In this document: positions 20,333-30,241 of the stretch, piece by piece | Layout: each line of letters starts with the position of its first letter | How positions within the stretch are numbered: position 1 is the first letter of the stretch | Assembly: GCA_029061255.1 (NCBI GenBank) | Contig: JAIDSL010000101.1 | Span: 1 to 64,000 of the forward strand | DNA from: Muribaculaceae bacterium | GTDB lineage: Bacteria > Bacteroidota > Bacteroidia > Bacteroidales > Muribaculaceae | DNA length: 64,000 nt | Direction of reading: 5' to 3' | Made by a program: the position numbers and the translations under genes | The notes under the pieces: model-generated | Seen by the model: only the letters and a program-made list of their open reading frames with translations | Told to the model about the DNA's origin: nothing | Database searches by the model: none

Positions 20333-21871
20333 ATGAACAGACTTTCTCTAACAGCAGTCGCAGGCGGTCTGGTAATCCTTTCCTCCTGCTCACAAGAAGA
20401 GATGACGAAGGCTCCTCAGCCAACCGGTGACTTTCCGATTTCATTCCGTGCCGGAGTCGGCACCCGCGTAAATCCGGATCTCAACTACATCCAGAATCCG
20501 GCTACTTTCTACGTGTCGGCCTATGCACCCAATCACATGTCGGATACAGGCATTATACCTGACTCCCTATTCTGGGACGAGCCCTTCTACCTGATGGGTG
20601 CGAATCTCTATGCCAGCAGCAGTAACCAGAAATGGCCTACAAAAGAACAGGCGTCCAAAGTGGAGTTCTTTGCCTATGCGCCTTCTCTTGAAGAGATTCA
20701 GAACGCGGCCTTCACACAGCTGGATCAAAACGATCCGAACTACAGCAACAATCTTGCGAGCTATACGAAATCTATACAGTTCTTCAACCTCTGTAACGAC
20801 AATGTTCCCCTGGATCCTATGGGCCAGATGTCTACGACCTTTAAGGACGTTACCCTTTACAAAGGTTTCAAGCTGGGACGCTTCTATGTAGCGACAGATA
20901 TCTCAAAACAGGTGGATTTCATCACCTCCCATATTTCTGCCGACGTGCCGGAAAATGAGGATGCTGCAAAATTGGGTGTTGAGCTGAAATTCAAGCATCA
21001 GCTTTCAAATATCGAACTTAGAGCCTTCTCAGGGCATCCTGACTACAACATAGAGATCGCCGGCGTCAGATTGGGTAGGCCATATACCGGCAACGCTATC
21101 TTCAATTTCTGCGACGGACAAGGCGGCGTAGACTATGCAGCAGGCGGACAATGGGGAATTTCAAAGAATCCACAGCGTCTTCCCGTGGAATACATATTTG
21201 GCGAAGGTGACGAGATCTACCGTATGGGTAAATTCAACAACCTCAATGGTGGCGCTGTAATGTCAACTACACCTCACTCTACTGCTGCCACTGCAGAATC
21301 TATCATGGGCAAAGGAGGAAATGCCATGGTGCTTCCTACCAAGAATGCCGCTTGGGGTGGAGAAGCCAATCCTTGGATTGCTCCGAAATACAGCGCGTTT
21401 ACCGGTCACGGAGAAGATCCGTATCCTGACAGGAATCCTAAAACTTGGGATCCTACCACCGAAGGCGATATGTATTTCAGCATTCTTATTCGTGTGACTC
21501 TGAAACCGGAAGGCGACGAGCTTAACACTCCTCAGATCTATCCCTATGGCAACAACACTACTATGAATGTAGTATATCTTGAAAAAGAGAAAAACTCCAA
21601 TAAGATTATCGGTCGTGTTCCATCAAAGTCATCGTCTGTCGGAGCCAACAGTGAGATCGTTGAGTTCGGTTGGGCTGCAGTGCCTGTAGGTGTAAACTGG
21701 GAAAGAGGCAAGAAATATGTCTATACTCTCGACTTCAGTGACGGTGTAGGCATACAGGATCCGGAAGACCCGAAGCCGGGTACTGCCATTATTGGTGATG
21801 GCATCAAGTTCTCAGTATCTGTTGAGGGCTGGGACGAAAGCACCAACAGCACTCCTGTTCCTCAGGAATAA
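20333..21871 (+). CDS. Fimbrillin family lipoprotein (paralog 1)
   Basis: SSCSQEE lipobox; FKHQLSNIELRAF, IEIAGVRLGRPYTGNA, ESIMGKGGNAMVLPTK, GWAAVPVGVNWERGKKYVYTLDFS shared with downstream paralogs. Confidence 0.85.
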   Translation: MNRLSLTAVAGGLVILSSCSQEEMTKAPQPTGDFPISFRAGVGTRVNPDLNYIQNPATFYVSAYAPNHMSDTGIIPDSLFWDEPFYLMGANLYASSSNQKWPTKEQASKVEFFAYAPSLEEIQNAAFTQLDQNDPNYSNNLASYTKSIQFFNLCNDNVPLDPMGQMSTTFKDVTLYKGFKLGRFYVATDISKQVDFITSHISADVPENEDAAKLGVELKFKHQLSNIELRAFSGHPDYNIEIAGVRLGRPYTGNAIFNFCDGQGGVDYAAGGQWGISKNPQRLPVEYIFGEGDEIYRMGKFNNLNGGAVMSTTPHSTAATAESIMGKGGNAMVLPTKNAAWGGEANPWIAPKYSAFTGHGEDPYPDRNPKTWDPTTEGDMYFSILIRVTLKPEGDELNTPQIYPYGNNTTMNVVYLEKEKNSNKIIGRVPSKSSSVGANSEIVEFGWAAVPVGVNWERGKKYVYTLDFSDGVGIQDPEDPKPGTAIIGDGIKFSVSVEGWDESTNSTPVPQE

Positions 21872-21888
21872 TCCGAAAGAAATTAGAT

Positions 21889-21913
21889 TCAAGGAGAGTA
21901 TTCCTCTCCTTGA
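21889..21913 (+). other. Intercistronic 10-bp stem-loop between fimbrillin paralogs 1 and 2
   Basis: TCAAGGAGAG-tattc-CTCTCCTTGA, no T-run. Confidence 0.7.
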
Positions 21914-21948
21914 CGACTTAAAGATATCTGTCAACTGAATGTAAAGAT

Positions 21949-23403
21949 ATGAATATATCGAGAGTGACATATTTTGCTCTTGCAGCGTTTGTATTTGCCG
22001 CCTCCTGCTCGAAGGAGGCGGCAGAGCCGGACGTCTATGACTGGGCAGACGGGAAAATATACTTCAAGACTTCCCTCTCCGATGTCGCCTACTCAAGGGC
22101 TCAGGATATGACACTTGATCGTCTTGAGTCTTTTCAGGTGACATGCTTCAATACTGCCGACAGATATAAGGACCAGGCAGGATTTCTCTCTCCCTATTTT
22201 GAAAACGCAACCTTTATACGCAAGGATAACTCAGGAGTTGGCACATATGTGTCATCGCCGTCTGAAGAGCCGCGCAATTGGCCTGCCAACGATGGATTCC
22301 TGAGATTTTTTGCCTTCTCGCCATCACTTAAAGTGATGAGAGAAGGGAATACGAAGCTCGAAGATCCCGACAATAACAAATTCTTCAGTCTGACCAACAG
22401 TACGATAGAAACTGCATCATCAGTCTCCGTAGGTTATCGACTTGGCAACGTGCGAATAAATCCTGACATATCGCGTCAATTTGACTTCGTCGCAGCTGAA
22501 GCCTCCGGCACCAGGCAGAATGATTTCATGGGAGGTGTCGACATTGCATTCAGCCATCAGCTATGTCAGGTAGAACTTCAAGCCTGGGGAGCAAACAAAT
22601 ATTATGATTTTGAGATAGCCGGCGTGCGCATCGGCAATCCTGTAGTAGAAGGTACGTTCGTTTTCGCAGATGATGCTGATAAAGCATCTGCAAGGAGATG
22701 GGAGACCGGCGAAAAGCCGGTCATGGACAAGGTGGAATATCTTTACCGGGGCACTGAAGCCTCCGGAGCAGAAGATGAGCCGGGCATCGGCGACAAAATC
22801 TTCAGAATCAACAATCAGCAACACAATTCCCAGGAATCGGCTGCCTCGATTATGGGACTCGGAGGCTGCGCGATGGTGATTCCTACAGTCAACGACAGAT
22901 GGGAAGCCCTGGCAGATCCTAATATTGGAGCGGACACCTATTCTACCGACCGCATGTATTTCAGCATACTGATGAGGGTCACAGATACGGGCAACGGCTC
23001 TTTGGTCTATCCCTATTCAGGGAAGGATGACGGAAGGAAAGTCGTAAGCTATGCGATGGATCCGGAAGGAAAAATCATCAGGCGGCTTTATCCCGGATCA
23101 GAGAAAGGAACATATTTTATTGATCCCGAACTTAAGAATCAATATGTGGCTGCACAGGGGGAGGAAATAAAAGATTTTGGATGGGCAGCGGTTTCGGTCG
23201 ATGCAGACTGGAGCGCAGGGAAAAGATATGTCTACACACTCGACTATTCGGAGGGCATAGGTCTTCATGACCCTGAGGATCCCGAGCCCGGCAAGCCAAT
23301 AGGAGTGAAAAAAGAGATTTCCTGGGGTGTAAGCGTCGGAAAATGGGACTATGCCACGCCCGACGACAACTATACGCCAGACGTGGACGTGCCTTTTGAA
23401 TAA
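21949..23403 (+). CDS. Fimbrillin family lipoprotein (paralog 2)
   Basis: ASCSKE lipobox; FSHQLCQVELQAWG, FEIAGVRIGNP, GWAAVSVDADWSAGKRYVYTLDYS. Confidence 0.85.
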   Translation: MNISRVTYFALAAFVFAASCSKEAAEPDVYDWADGKIYFKTSLSDVAYSRAQDMTLDRLESFQVTCFNTADRYKDQAGFLSPYFENATFIRKDNSGVGTYVSSPSEEPRNWPANDGFLRFFAFSPSLKVMREGNTKLEDPDNNKFFSLTNSTIETASSVSVGYRLGNVRINPDISRQFDFVAAEASGTRQNDFMGGVDIAFSHQLCQVELQAWGANKYYDFEIAGVRIGNPVVEGTFVFADDADKASARRWETGEKPVMDKVEYLYRGTEASGAEDEPGIGDKIFRINNQQHNSQESAASIMGLGGCAMVIPTVNDRWEALADPNIGADTYSTDRMYFSILMRVTDTGNGSLVYPYSGKDDGRKVVSYAMDPEGKIIRRLYPGSEKGTYFIDPELKNQYVAAQGEEIKDFGWAAVSVDADWSAGKRYVYTLDYSEGIGLHDPEDPEPGKPIGVKKEISWGVSVGKWDYATPDDNYTPDVDVPFE

Positions 23404-23434
23404 TTCATAATTCATAATGCATAATGCATAATTA
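23401..23434. repeat. TGCATAAT repeat array (identical 33-mer to 20222-20254)
   Basis: taattcataattcataatgcataatgcataatt. Confidence 0.9.
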
Positions 23435-23542
23435 TCTGACGATGAAAACAATTTGACGGCATCTGGCATTGACGATGCATATAAATTGATGACATATATA
23501 AACATATATAGGAAGCAATACACTTGATTTGAACGGAAACAA

Positions 23543-24916
23543 ATGGAAATGAAGACATATATATATTCGGCTGTCGCGGGGATACTCGTGCTTGCATCAT
23601 GCAGTCAGGAGGGTCCGGGAGCAGGAGCAGCCGGAGAGTATGGCGACAGGATATATTTCCGGTCATATCTTCCGACTGTCACAAAGACACGCGCCGGCAT
23701 CATCTCGAAAGAGAACCTTTCGGAATGCCAAGTGACCGGCTTCAATCCTGACGACGAGAACCGCATCGACTCCGAGACTGGAAAGATAGAGCCATTGTTT
23801 GGCGACATCCGATATGAAAAGGATGCGGCAGGACATTTCATACCTAATGAGACCGACGCATGCACATGGCCTGACTCACAAAGCACTCTGCATTTCTTCG
23901 CCTATTACCCTTCTGCGGAGTCAATGCGGGAAAAGATTGACAGTGAAAAGTTCAAATTTGTCAACAACTCAAAGAAAGCCGAAGACGATACATACGCGCT
24001 CGAATATCGGCTTGAAAACTTTAAGGTGGCTCAAGACATAGCCGACCAGGTAGACTTCATCGCTGCATATTCCAACGGAACAGCACAGAAAAACGGGCGC
24101 TCAGGAATCGACCTCAACTTCAGCCATCAGCTCGCGCGGGTAGAGATTTCAGCGTGGGGCGAGAGCAACAAGTATGATTTCGAGATAGCCGGCGTGAGAA
24201 TAGGCAATGCCTTCACGGAAGGAGACTTCAGTTTCTCATCCCTTATGTCAGAATCGGGAGGTGATGCCGCATGGCAGAACACCGAGGGGAAGCAGTCGCC
24301 CGTTGAGCACATTTTCTCCAAAGGGGAATCCACTGTCATGGTCAGCAAAACGGGAGAAATCGCTTCCTCCTCCGGCAACGCTGCATCCATCATGGGAAAT
24401 TCAGGCCCTGCAATGGTGATTCCGATGGCAGGGAAAATCGAAGCCTGGGAAGGAAAAGGGTATTCAGCCGCAGGGAAACTTTATTTCAGCGTGCTGCTAA
24501 GAGTAATCAATAAGGATGGCGATACAGTCTATCCCTATCCCAACGACAAAGCCGGTATCCCTGTCGTGTATCTCGCCTTCGGCGAAGAGGGCACTATCAA
24601 GGAGAGGCTCTATCTGAAAGACGGAGAGTATTACACCCAAGACTCTGAGAATGAAGAATACAAGTACACTCCGAGCGATACGGAGGAAGTGCGTGGCTTC
24701 TGCTGGGCATCCCTTCCCGTAGCGGCCAAATGGGAGGCCGGAAAGATATATACATATAAACTTAACTATACCAACGGCATCGGATGGCAGGATCCGAAAG
24801 ACCCCAACCCCGGAGAACCCATCATCGAGAGGGGAAGTGTGCCCTTTGAAGTAGATGTGGCTGAATGGCTTCCGGCTGAGGACTATGATTCGGATATAGA
24901 AGTACCAAAAAAATGA
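23543..24916 (+). CDS. Fimbrillin family lipoprotein (paralog 3)
   Basis: ASCSQE lipobox; FSHQLARVEISAWG, FEIAGVRIGNAFTEG, KWEAGKIYTYKLNYTNGIG. Confidence 0.85.
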   Translation: MEMKTYIYSAVAGILVLASCSQEGPGAGAAGEYGDRIYFRSYLPTVTKTRAGIISKENLSECQVTGFNPDDENRIDSETGKIEPLFGDIRYEKDAAGHFIPNETDACTWPDSQSTLHFFAYYPSAESMREKIDSEKFKFVNNSKKAEDDTYALEYRLENFKVAQDIADQVDFIAAYSNGTAQKNGRSGIDLNFSHQLARVEISAWGESNKYDFEIAGVRIGNAFTEGDFSFSSLMSESGGDAAWQNTEGKQSPVEHIFSKGESTVMVSKTGEIASSSGNAASIMGNSGPAMVIPMAGKIEAWEGKGYSAAGKLYFSVLLRVINKDGDTVYPYPNDKAGIPVVYLAFGEEGTIKERLYLKDGEYYTQDSENEEYKYTPSDTEEVRGFCWASLPVAAKWEAGKIYTYKLNYTNGIGWQDPKDPNPGEPIIERGSVPFEVDVAEWLPAEDYDSDIEVPKK

Positions 24917-26289
24917 CGCACAAGAGAGACTTCAATATGGCAAAGCTTATCCACATATCCTACACACTGTTCGGAATCGTCATGATGGCAACCTCATGCA
25001 CGAATGAGAACATAGGGGGCGACGATATCCGCATGACGGGACGAAAGATCGAATTTAGGGCATCATTTCCTGAACTGACCACACGTGCTACGCAGACCAC
25101 CTCCGCCACCCTCGAAAAGATCACGGTGAGCTCCTATATCACGGGAGAGACCTCCGACACTCCCTATTTCACCGACATGACATTCAGCAAGACAGGCAAT
25201 CCCGCGATTTATGTATGCTATGACGATGCCTGCGTATGGCCCGACAATGACACACGTCTGCGCTTCCACGCATACTCCCCCTCTTGCGAAGACATAATCG
25301 CGGCAGGAGGAGAGGCGACTTCAACGGGCGATCGGATTTCAGGCTTCAAAGTGCCGGGCGACATCGCATCGCAATTCGACTTCGTGACAGCTATAAGTCC
25401 GGGGAGTCTGATTGACAATAAAGAAAGCGGAGTCAAACTGAATTTCAAGCATCAGCTGAGCAGGATCGAGCTCAAGGCCTGGGGCAACTCAGACAGCTAC
25501 AATCTCGAGATTGCCGGATCCCGCATAGGAGGAATCGGAACAGGAGGAGATTTCAGTTTCACGTCGCCGGCCGACGCGGAGACCACAGACTTCACTGGGG
25601 CCTGGAAGAACGTAGCGAAAGGAAGCGTCGAGTATATCTTCCGCGAAGGAGACACAATAGTGACACTCGACAATTCTAACGGCGCACCGACATCAAAGGA
25701 TGATGCTGTCTCGATTTTAGGAAACAAAATAGGAGGAAAAAACGGCTACGACAATTCAGCCATGATCGTTCCTTCAGTCAATACCCCCTGGCAATATAAG
25801 GAAAGTCCGTCAAACGGAGAGGATAAGACTGATGGGATGTATATCAGCGTGCTCCTGAGGGTAAAGGACACGACACCCACCTCCACGGGCGACGGCATTG
25901 TCTACCCTTACACAGACCCTTCATATATCGACGAGATAGTCTATCTTGCAGTAGATAAATCCGACTCGAAGACAGTCAAGGCCCGTCTTTACAGGCAGGG
26001 AGAATCCTATTTCATAGACCCTGGACATACGGCACAGTATGATCCGGAAGCCGACAACGCAGACGTAAAGGCCTTCGGCTGGGCGGCTCTCCCGAAAGGA
26101 GAAAGCCTCAAGCCGGGATTGGTCTATACCTATTTGCTCAACTACAGCAACGGCGTAGGACTGCGAGACCCGGAGGATTCACGACCCGGAGAGCCAATCA
26201 TCAGCGACAACGTGGCAGTCAATGTTAGTGTCGAGATAGAAGACTGGAAGGAAGGGACCAATAATGATCTTTCAGTACCGAGGAAATAA
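24913..26289 (+). CDS. Fimbrillin family lipoprotein (paralog 4)
   Basis: TSCTNE lipobox; FKHQLSRIELKAWG, LEIAGSRIGG. ATGA overlap with the previous gene; alternative start at 24937. Confidence 0.85.
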   Translation: MTHKRDFNMAKLIHISYTLFGIVMMATSCTNENIGGDDIRMTGRKIEFRASFPELTTRATQTTSATLEKITVSSYITGETSDTPYFTDMTFSKTGNPAIYVCYDDACVWPDNDTRLRFHAYSPSCEDIIAAGGEATSTGDRISGFKVPGDIASQFDFVTAISPGSLIDNKESGVKLNFKHQLSRIELKAWGNSDSYNLEIAGSRIGGIGTGGDFSFTSPADAETTDFTGAWKNVAKGSVEYIFREGDTIVTLDNSNGAPTSKDDAVSILGNKIGGKNGYDNSAMIVPSVNTPWQYKESPSNGEDKTDGMYISVLLRVKDTTPTSTGDGIVYPYTDPSYIDEIVYLAVDKSDSKTVKARLYRQGESYFIDPGHTAQYDPEADNADVKAFGWAALPKGESLKPGLVYTYLLNYSNGVGLRDPEDSRPGEPIISDNVAVNVSVEIEDWKEGTNNDLSVPRK

Positions 26290-26331
26290 GGGAATTTAAG
26301 AGAAAATAAAGGAAAATAAAGAGAGACCGGC

Positions 26332-27684
26332 ATGGAATCGACAATAAAGACATCATATATAATATTGGGTGGGCTTCTGCTTCTATCCTCCTGCGCACAG
26401 GAGGATAGTCCGGCTGTGCGTACCGATGGAAGCGACAGAAGAATCGTATTCCACACAGCACTGCCGGAACTGACCACCAAGGCTAAGGAAATCGCGACCG
26501 AGCTTCCCTATTTCCTTATGACCGCCTTCGACGAATCAGACGTCAAACTTATAAGCGGCGATACGCTTAAGGGATATTTCTACAATAAGAGAATAGAGAA
26601 AATAGACGGATCAAATACTTATCAAACAGATGAATGCCAGTGGCCGGCTCAGGGGCAGGAAAGCGACATACTCCATTTCTTCGCCTACTATCCGGCATTG
26701 GGCCCGGGAGCGACCCTCGTCAACGCCACTGCTGTAGGCGAGAACAATACCATTGAGGCTATAGGCTATAATATTAAGGATTTCAGCGTGGCTTCGGATG
26801 TCGCCGAACAAGTGGATTTTGTAACGGCATACGCAAAGGGGTCGATGGCAGAGAACCTCTTCTCCGGCATATCCCTGAATTTCCGTCATCAGTTGAGCAG
26901 AATAGAGGTGAAAGCCAAAGGAGCACACAAGAGCTGCGATATCCAGATAGCCGGAGTGCGGATAGCAAACGCCGGAATGAAGGGTGACTTTGTATTCCCG
27001 ACTTCAGCTGATGCCGACGAAGTGTGGAGCGGCACCACCAAAGGAATAGCCGAGTATATTTTCCATGACGGAGATCCTATAGTCAAAGTAGGTCCGGATG
27101 CCGTATCCATAATGGGAAAGAAAATCGGCGAAGACACCGACAACTGCGCGATGCTTATTCCATCGACATATAGCGGATGGGATTATTCAGGCGACTCCGG
27201 GAATGAGAATGAAGGGATGTATATGAGCGTATTGCTGAGAGTGCTTGACAAGACACCCGGAGGCAATAACAAACAGCAATATCCATATCCTGACAATAGC
27301 CAGAGTCTGAATGCACCTAATATTTCGACGGTCTATCTTGCTGTAAACAAGACAAACGATATAGTCACAAGGCGCGTCTATAAAAGCGGAGAATCTTTCT
27401 TCTCAGATGAGGCATGCACACAAAGCTACACTATCCCGGAAGAGGAGGAAGTTCGGGCATTCGGCTGGGCTTCCCTCCCAATTACCGGAGAGTGGGAATC
27501 GGGCTACACATACACCTACACACTCGACTACACATCGGGAGTCGGAGTTCACGGGCCGGAAGTAACGGGAGAGACATCACCGAAAGCCGGAGACCCGATC
27601 ATCGGCGACAGAGTCGGTGTCAGTGTAGCTGTAAGTAACTGGCAGTCCGGTTCAACTACCGATGAAACGGTTCCGGGATCCTAA
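26332..27684 (+). CDS. Fimbrillin family lipoprotein (paralog 5)
   Basis: SSCAQED lipobox; FRHQLSRIEVKAKG, IQIAGVRIANAGMKGDF. Confidence 0.85.
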   Translation: MESTIKTSYIILGGLLLLSSCAQEDSPAVRTDGSDRRIVFHTALPELTTKAKEIATELPYFLMTAFDESDVKLISGDTLKGYFYNKRIEKIDGSNTYQTDECQWPAQGQESDILHFFAYYPALGPGATLVNATAVGENNTIEAIGYNIKDFSVASDVAEQVDFVTAYAKGSMAENLFSGISLNFRHQLSRIEVKAKGAHKSCDIQIAGVRIANAGMKGDFVFPTSADADEVWSGTTKGIAEYIFHDGDPIVKVGPDAVSIMGKKIGEDTDNCAMLIPSTYSGWDYSGDSGNENEGMYMSVLLRVLDKTPGGNNKQQYPYPDNSQSLNAPNISTVYLAVNKTNDIVTRRVYKSGESFFSDEACTQSYTIPEEEEVRAFGWASLPITGEWESGYTYTYTLDYTSGVGVHGPEVTGETSPKAGDPIIGDRVGVSVAVSNWQSGSTTDETVPGS

Positions 27685-27700
27685 TCAAACTCAGACATTC

Positions 27701-29056
27701 ATGAACGATAAGATAATCAAATACGGTCTTACATCGGCACTTGCCGCATCAATGCTATCCTCCTGCTCGCAGGAGGATATGCAGGTGAGTGGGTTGCCGG
27801 GTGCTGACGATGCCATCGTGTTCGTCACAGCCTTCCCCGGAGTAGAGACACGATCTAATGATAATACTGTCATCGGGAGTCTTAACGAAGGCTTCTATGT
27901 CACTGCATTCGCGCCGGAAGATGAGACTACAATCGGGACCGAAAATAAACTCAACGAGTATTTCGCCAACCAGTTGGTCACCAAGACACTGGGTATGGTC
28001 AATGCGTTCGGGTCTGACATGTGCAGATGGCCGGCAAACACCGGGACTAAATCGGGGACACTGAAGTTTTTCGCATTCTATCCCTCAGTTGAAACATTGA
28101 GGCAACGGGCCGGAGAGGACGGCAATTCAAGTTATTTCGAACTCCTGAACAACTCAACTTCGTCATCCTATTCCTATCTGATGACTAAGTTTAAGATTAA
28201 CAAAGACATATCCAAGCACGTGGATTTCGTCACCGCAACATCCGAGGGCAATAAAACCGCCAACCTCTATTCAGGAGTAAATCTGAATTTTGAGCATCAA
28301 CTGAGTAGGATAAATATTCGGGCTTGGGGAGCTCCGACAAACTATGAGGTTGAGATAGCGGGAGTCAGGTTGGGAAATGTCAATACGGAGGGTTCCTGCA
28401 ATTTTTCAGGCACTTGGACATCCACGTCAAAAGGAATCGTGGAATATATCTACAATGAAGGAGATAAAGTCATTTCCATCGGCAAAGGCCAGTACAACAA
28501 AGTGGACAGTGCTACATCTATCATGGGAAATGGAGGAGCCGCGTTGATTATCCCGGATACTTATTCTACAAAATGGAACACTTCCGAAGAGAATGGCTTT
28601 TACTACAGTGTCTTGCTAAGAATTAAAGATAAAAACGGATCTTTGCTCTATCCCTACACAGAGGAAGAGGAAATGACAACCGATGGTACGGATAATAAGG
28701 AAGTGGTCTATCTTTCTTTTGACAAATCCTCAGATCTGGTTAAGAAGAGACTTTATAAAAAGGACGGCAACTATTATACATCAGATAACTTTTCCTCTGA
28801 TTCATTATATGAAAAGAGGGATGATGAGGAAGTCAGGAATTACAGATGGGCCGCCGTACCTTCGACAGCAGCATGGGTGGTCGGTTACGAGTATATTATA
28901 AGACTTGGTTATTCCACCGGTGTAGGCGTTAAGGATCCTGCGGATTCACATCCCGGAGAGCCTATCATAGTTGGCATATCTCCGACGGTAGTAGTGGAAG
29001 GTTTTGAAGTGGTAGATGACGAGGATTTGAGTGATCGATTCGACATTATCAAATAA
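27701..29056 (+). CDS. Fimbrillin family lipoprotein (paralog 6)
   Basis: SSCSQED lipobox; FEHQLSRINIRAWG, VEIAGVRLGNVNTEG. The ORF track starts at 27662, but ATG at 27701 gives a proper signal peptide. Confidence 0.85.
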   Translation: MNDKIIKYGLTSALAASMLSSCSQEDMQVSGLPGADDAIVFVTAFPGVETRSNDNTVIGSLNEGFYVTAFAPEDETTIGTENKLNEYFANQLVTKTLGMVNAFGSDMCRWPANTGTKSGTLKFFAFYPSVETLRQRAGEDGNSSYFELLNNSTSSSYSYLMTKFKINKDISKHVDFVTATSEGNKTANLYSGVNLNFEHQLSRINIRAWGAPTNYEVEIAGVRLGNVNTEGSCNFSGTWTSTSKGIVEYIYNEGDKVISIGKGQYNKVDSATSIMGNGGAALIIPDTYSTKWNTSEENGFYYSVLLRIKDKNGSLLYPYTEEEEMTTDGTDNKEVVYLSFDKSSDLVKKRLYKKDGNYYTSDNFSSDSLYEKRDDEEVRNYRWAAVPSTAAWVVGYEYIIRLGYSTGVGVKDPADSHPGEPIIVGISPTVVVEGFEVVDDEDLSDRFDIIK

Positions 29057-29095
29057 AAACAAACGAATACAGCATAAATCAGAATCAATGGCAAT

Positions 29096-30175
29096 ATGAG
29101 ATACAATACACTTCAAGCTACGGTTTACTTCATATTCTGCATGATGTGTATAGCTTCGTGCAGCTCCGGACCATACGATGATCCGGACATTGACAACGGT
29201 CTCGCAATGACGTTTGACGTGGCAGTCGAAACACGCGCAATCACCACAGATATAGATGAATTCTCAATATATGGAGACAGCAGATTACAGTCAGAACCGG
29301 GTGATTCATCAGTGATTTTCAACAAGACTCCTGTAAGAAAAAACGCCGGAGTATGGCAATATGACGACACACGATATTGGATTCCTAACCGCGAGCATTC
29401 ATTTGTTGCGGTAAGCCCATCATCGGTGCTTGAACGTGAGGATGCCGCTCCACAATATTCCGCATCCGGACTATCTTCCGCATCCGGACTATCTTCCGCA
29501 TCCGGACTATCGTTCACTTACACTATGCCGATCTACTCCGGCAAAGAAATGCAAGGAAAGCAAGATAAGAGTGAACTAATCGACATTGTCGCAGCTACAC
29601 ATCGCCGGAAATACAACGGAGGTGATAATGCAGATGCCATAACATTAAGTTTTAGCCATTTGCTGTCGATGGTCAATTTCAAGCCAATGCTGAATGACAA
29701 CAGCATAAAAGATGACGACTACATACTCTTTCACAAATTCGAACTTATAGGTTTCACGAACAAGGTCAGATACACAGTGACACCGAAAGGCATGTCAACC
29801 GGCACATCTACAGACGAACGCGAGATTGATTTGTCTTATTTAGACACTGACAATCTTACCATCATATTCCCACAGCCCCTAAGAGTCGACAATGGAAAGC
29901 AAATCAGTCTTTTTGAAGAGGGAGATGCCATCATGGTGCTACCCCAGGATTTCGATGCTAACCCATCAGCCAAAGTGAGATTTACATATGCATTCAGTGA
30001 TAATCCGGAGAATCAGATAACAGGAGAAATTCCACTGAACGGGAAGATGTGGGAAGCGGGCAAGAGTTACACCTACACCTTCACGCTTGACAAGATCGGG
30101 TTGCATTTAGGGACTGCCACCATCGAGAATTGGACATCACCGGAGATGCCGGATGTATCTTGGATAGTTGAGTAA
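29096..30175 (+). CDS. Fimbrillin-like (Mfa-like) lipoprotein with internal 6-aa repeat
   Basis: ASCSSG lipobox; LSFSHLLSMVNFKP, GKSYTYTFTLDKIGLHLGTATIENW; SSASGL tandem repeat. Confidence 0.75.
   Translation: MRYNTLQATVYFIFCMMCIASCSSGPYDDPDIDNGLAMTFDVAVETRAITTDIDEFSIYGDSRLQSEPGDSSVIFNKTPVRKNAGVWQYDDTRYWIPNREHSFVAVSPSSVLEREDAAPQYSASGLSSASGLSSASGLSFTYTMPIYSGKEMQGKQDKSELIDIVAATHRRKYNGGDNADAITLSFSHLLSMVNFKPMLNDNSIKDDDYILFHKFELIGFTNKVRYTVTPKGMSTGTSTDEREIDLSYLDTDNLTIIFPQPLRVDNGKQISLFEEGDAIMVLPQDFDANPSAKVRFTYAFSDNPENQITGEIPLNGKMWEAGKSYTYTFTLDKIGLHLGTATIENWTSPEMPDVSWIVE
29459..29512 (+). repeat. 18-bp in-frame tandem repeat x3 (SASGLS)
   Basis: tccgcatccggactatct x3. Confidence 0.95.
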
Positions 30176-30241
30176 TCAGCAACGAGTAATGATAAATAGA
30201 AAACTGCACAAACTGAAGTAGTTTAAACATATACAGGACAA

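Noticed and set aside
13406-20333. Invertible promoter controlling the fimbrial locus
   Set aside because: No clear GC-containing inverted repeats flanking a promoter and no recombinase gene in the window. Only the common TGCATAAT arrays were seen, so phase inversion is not supported here.
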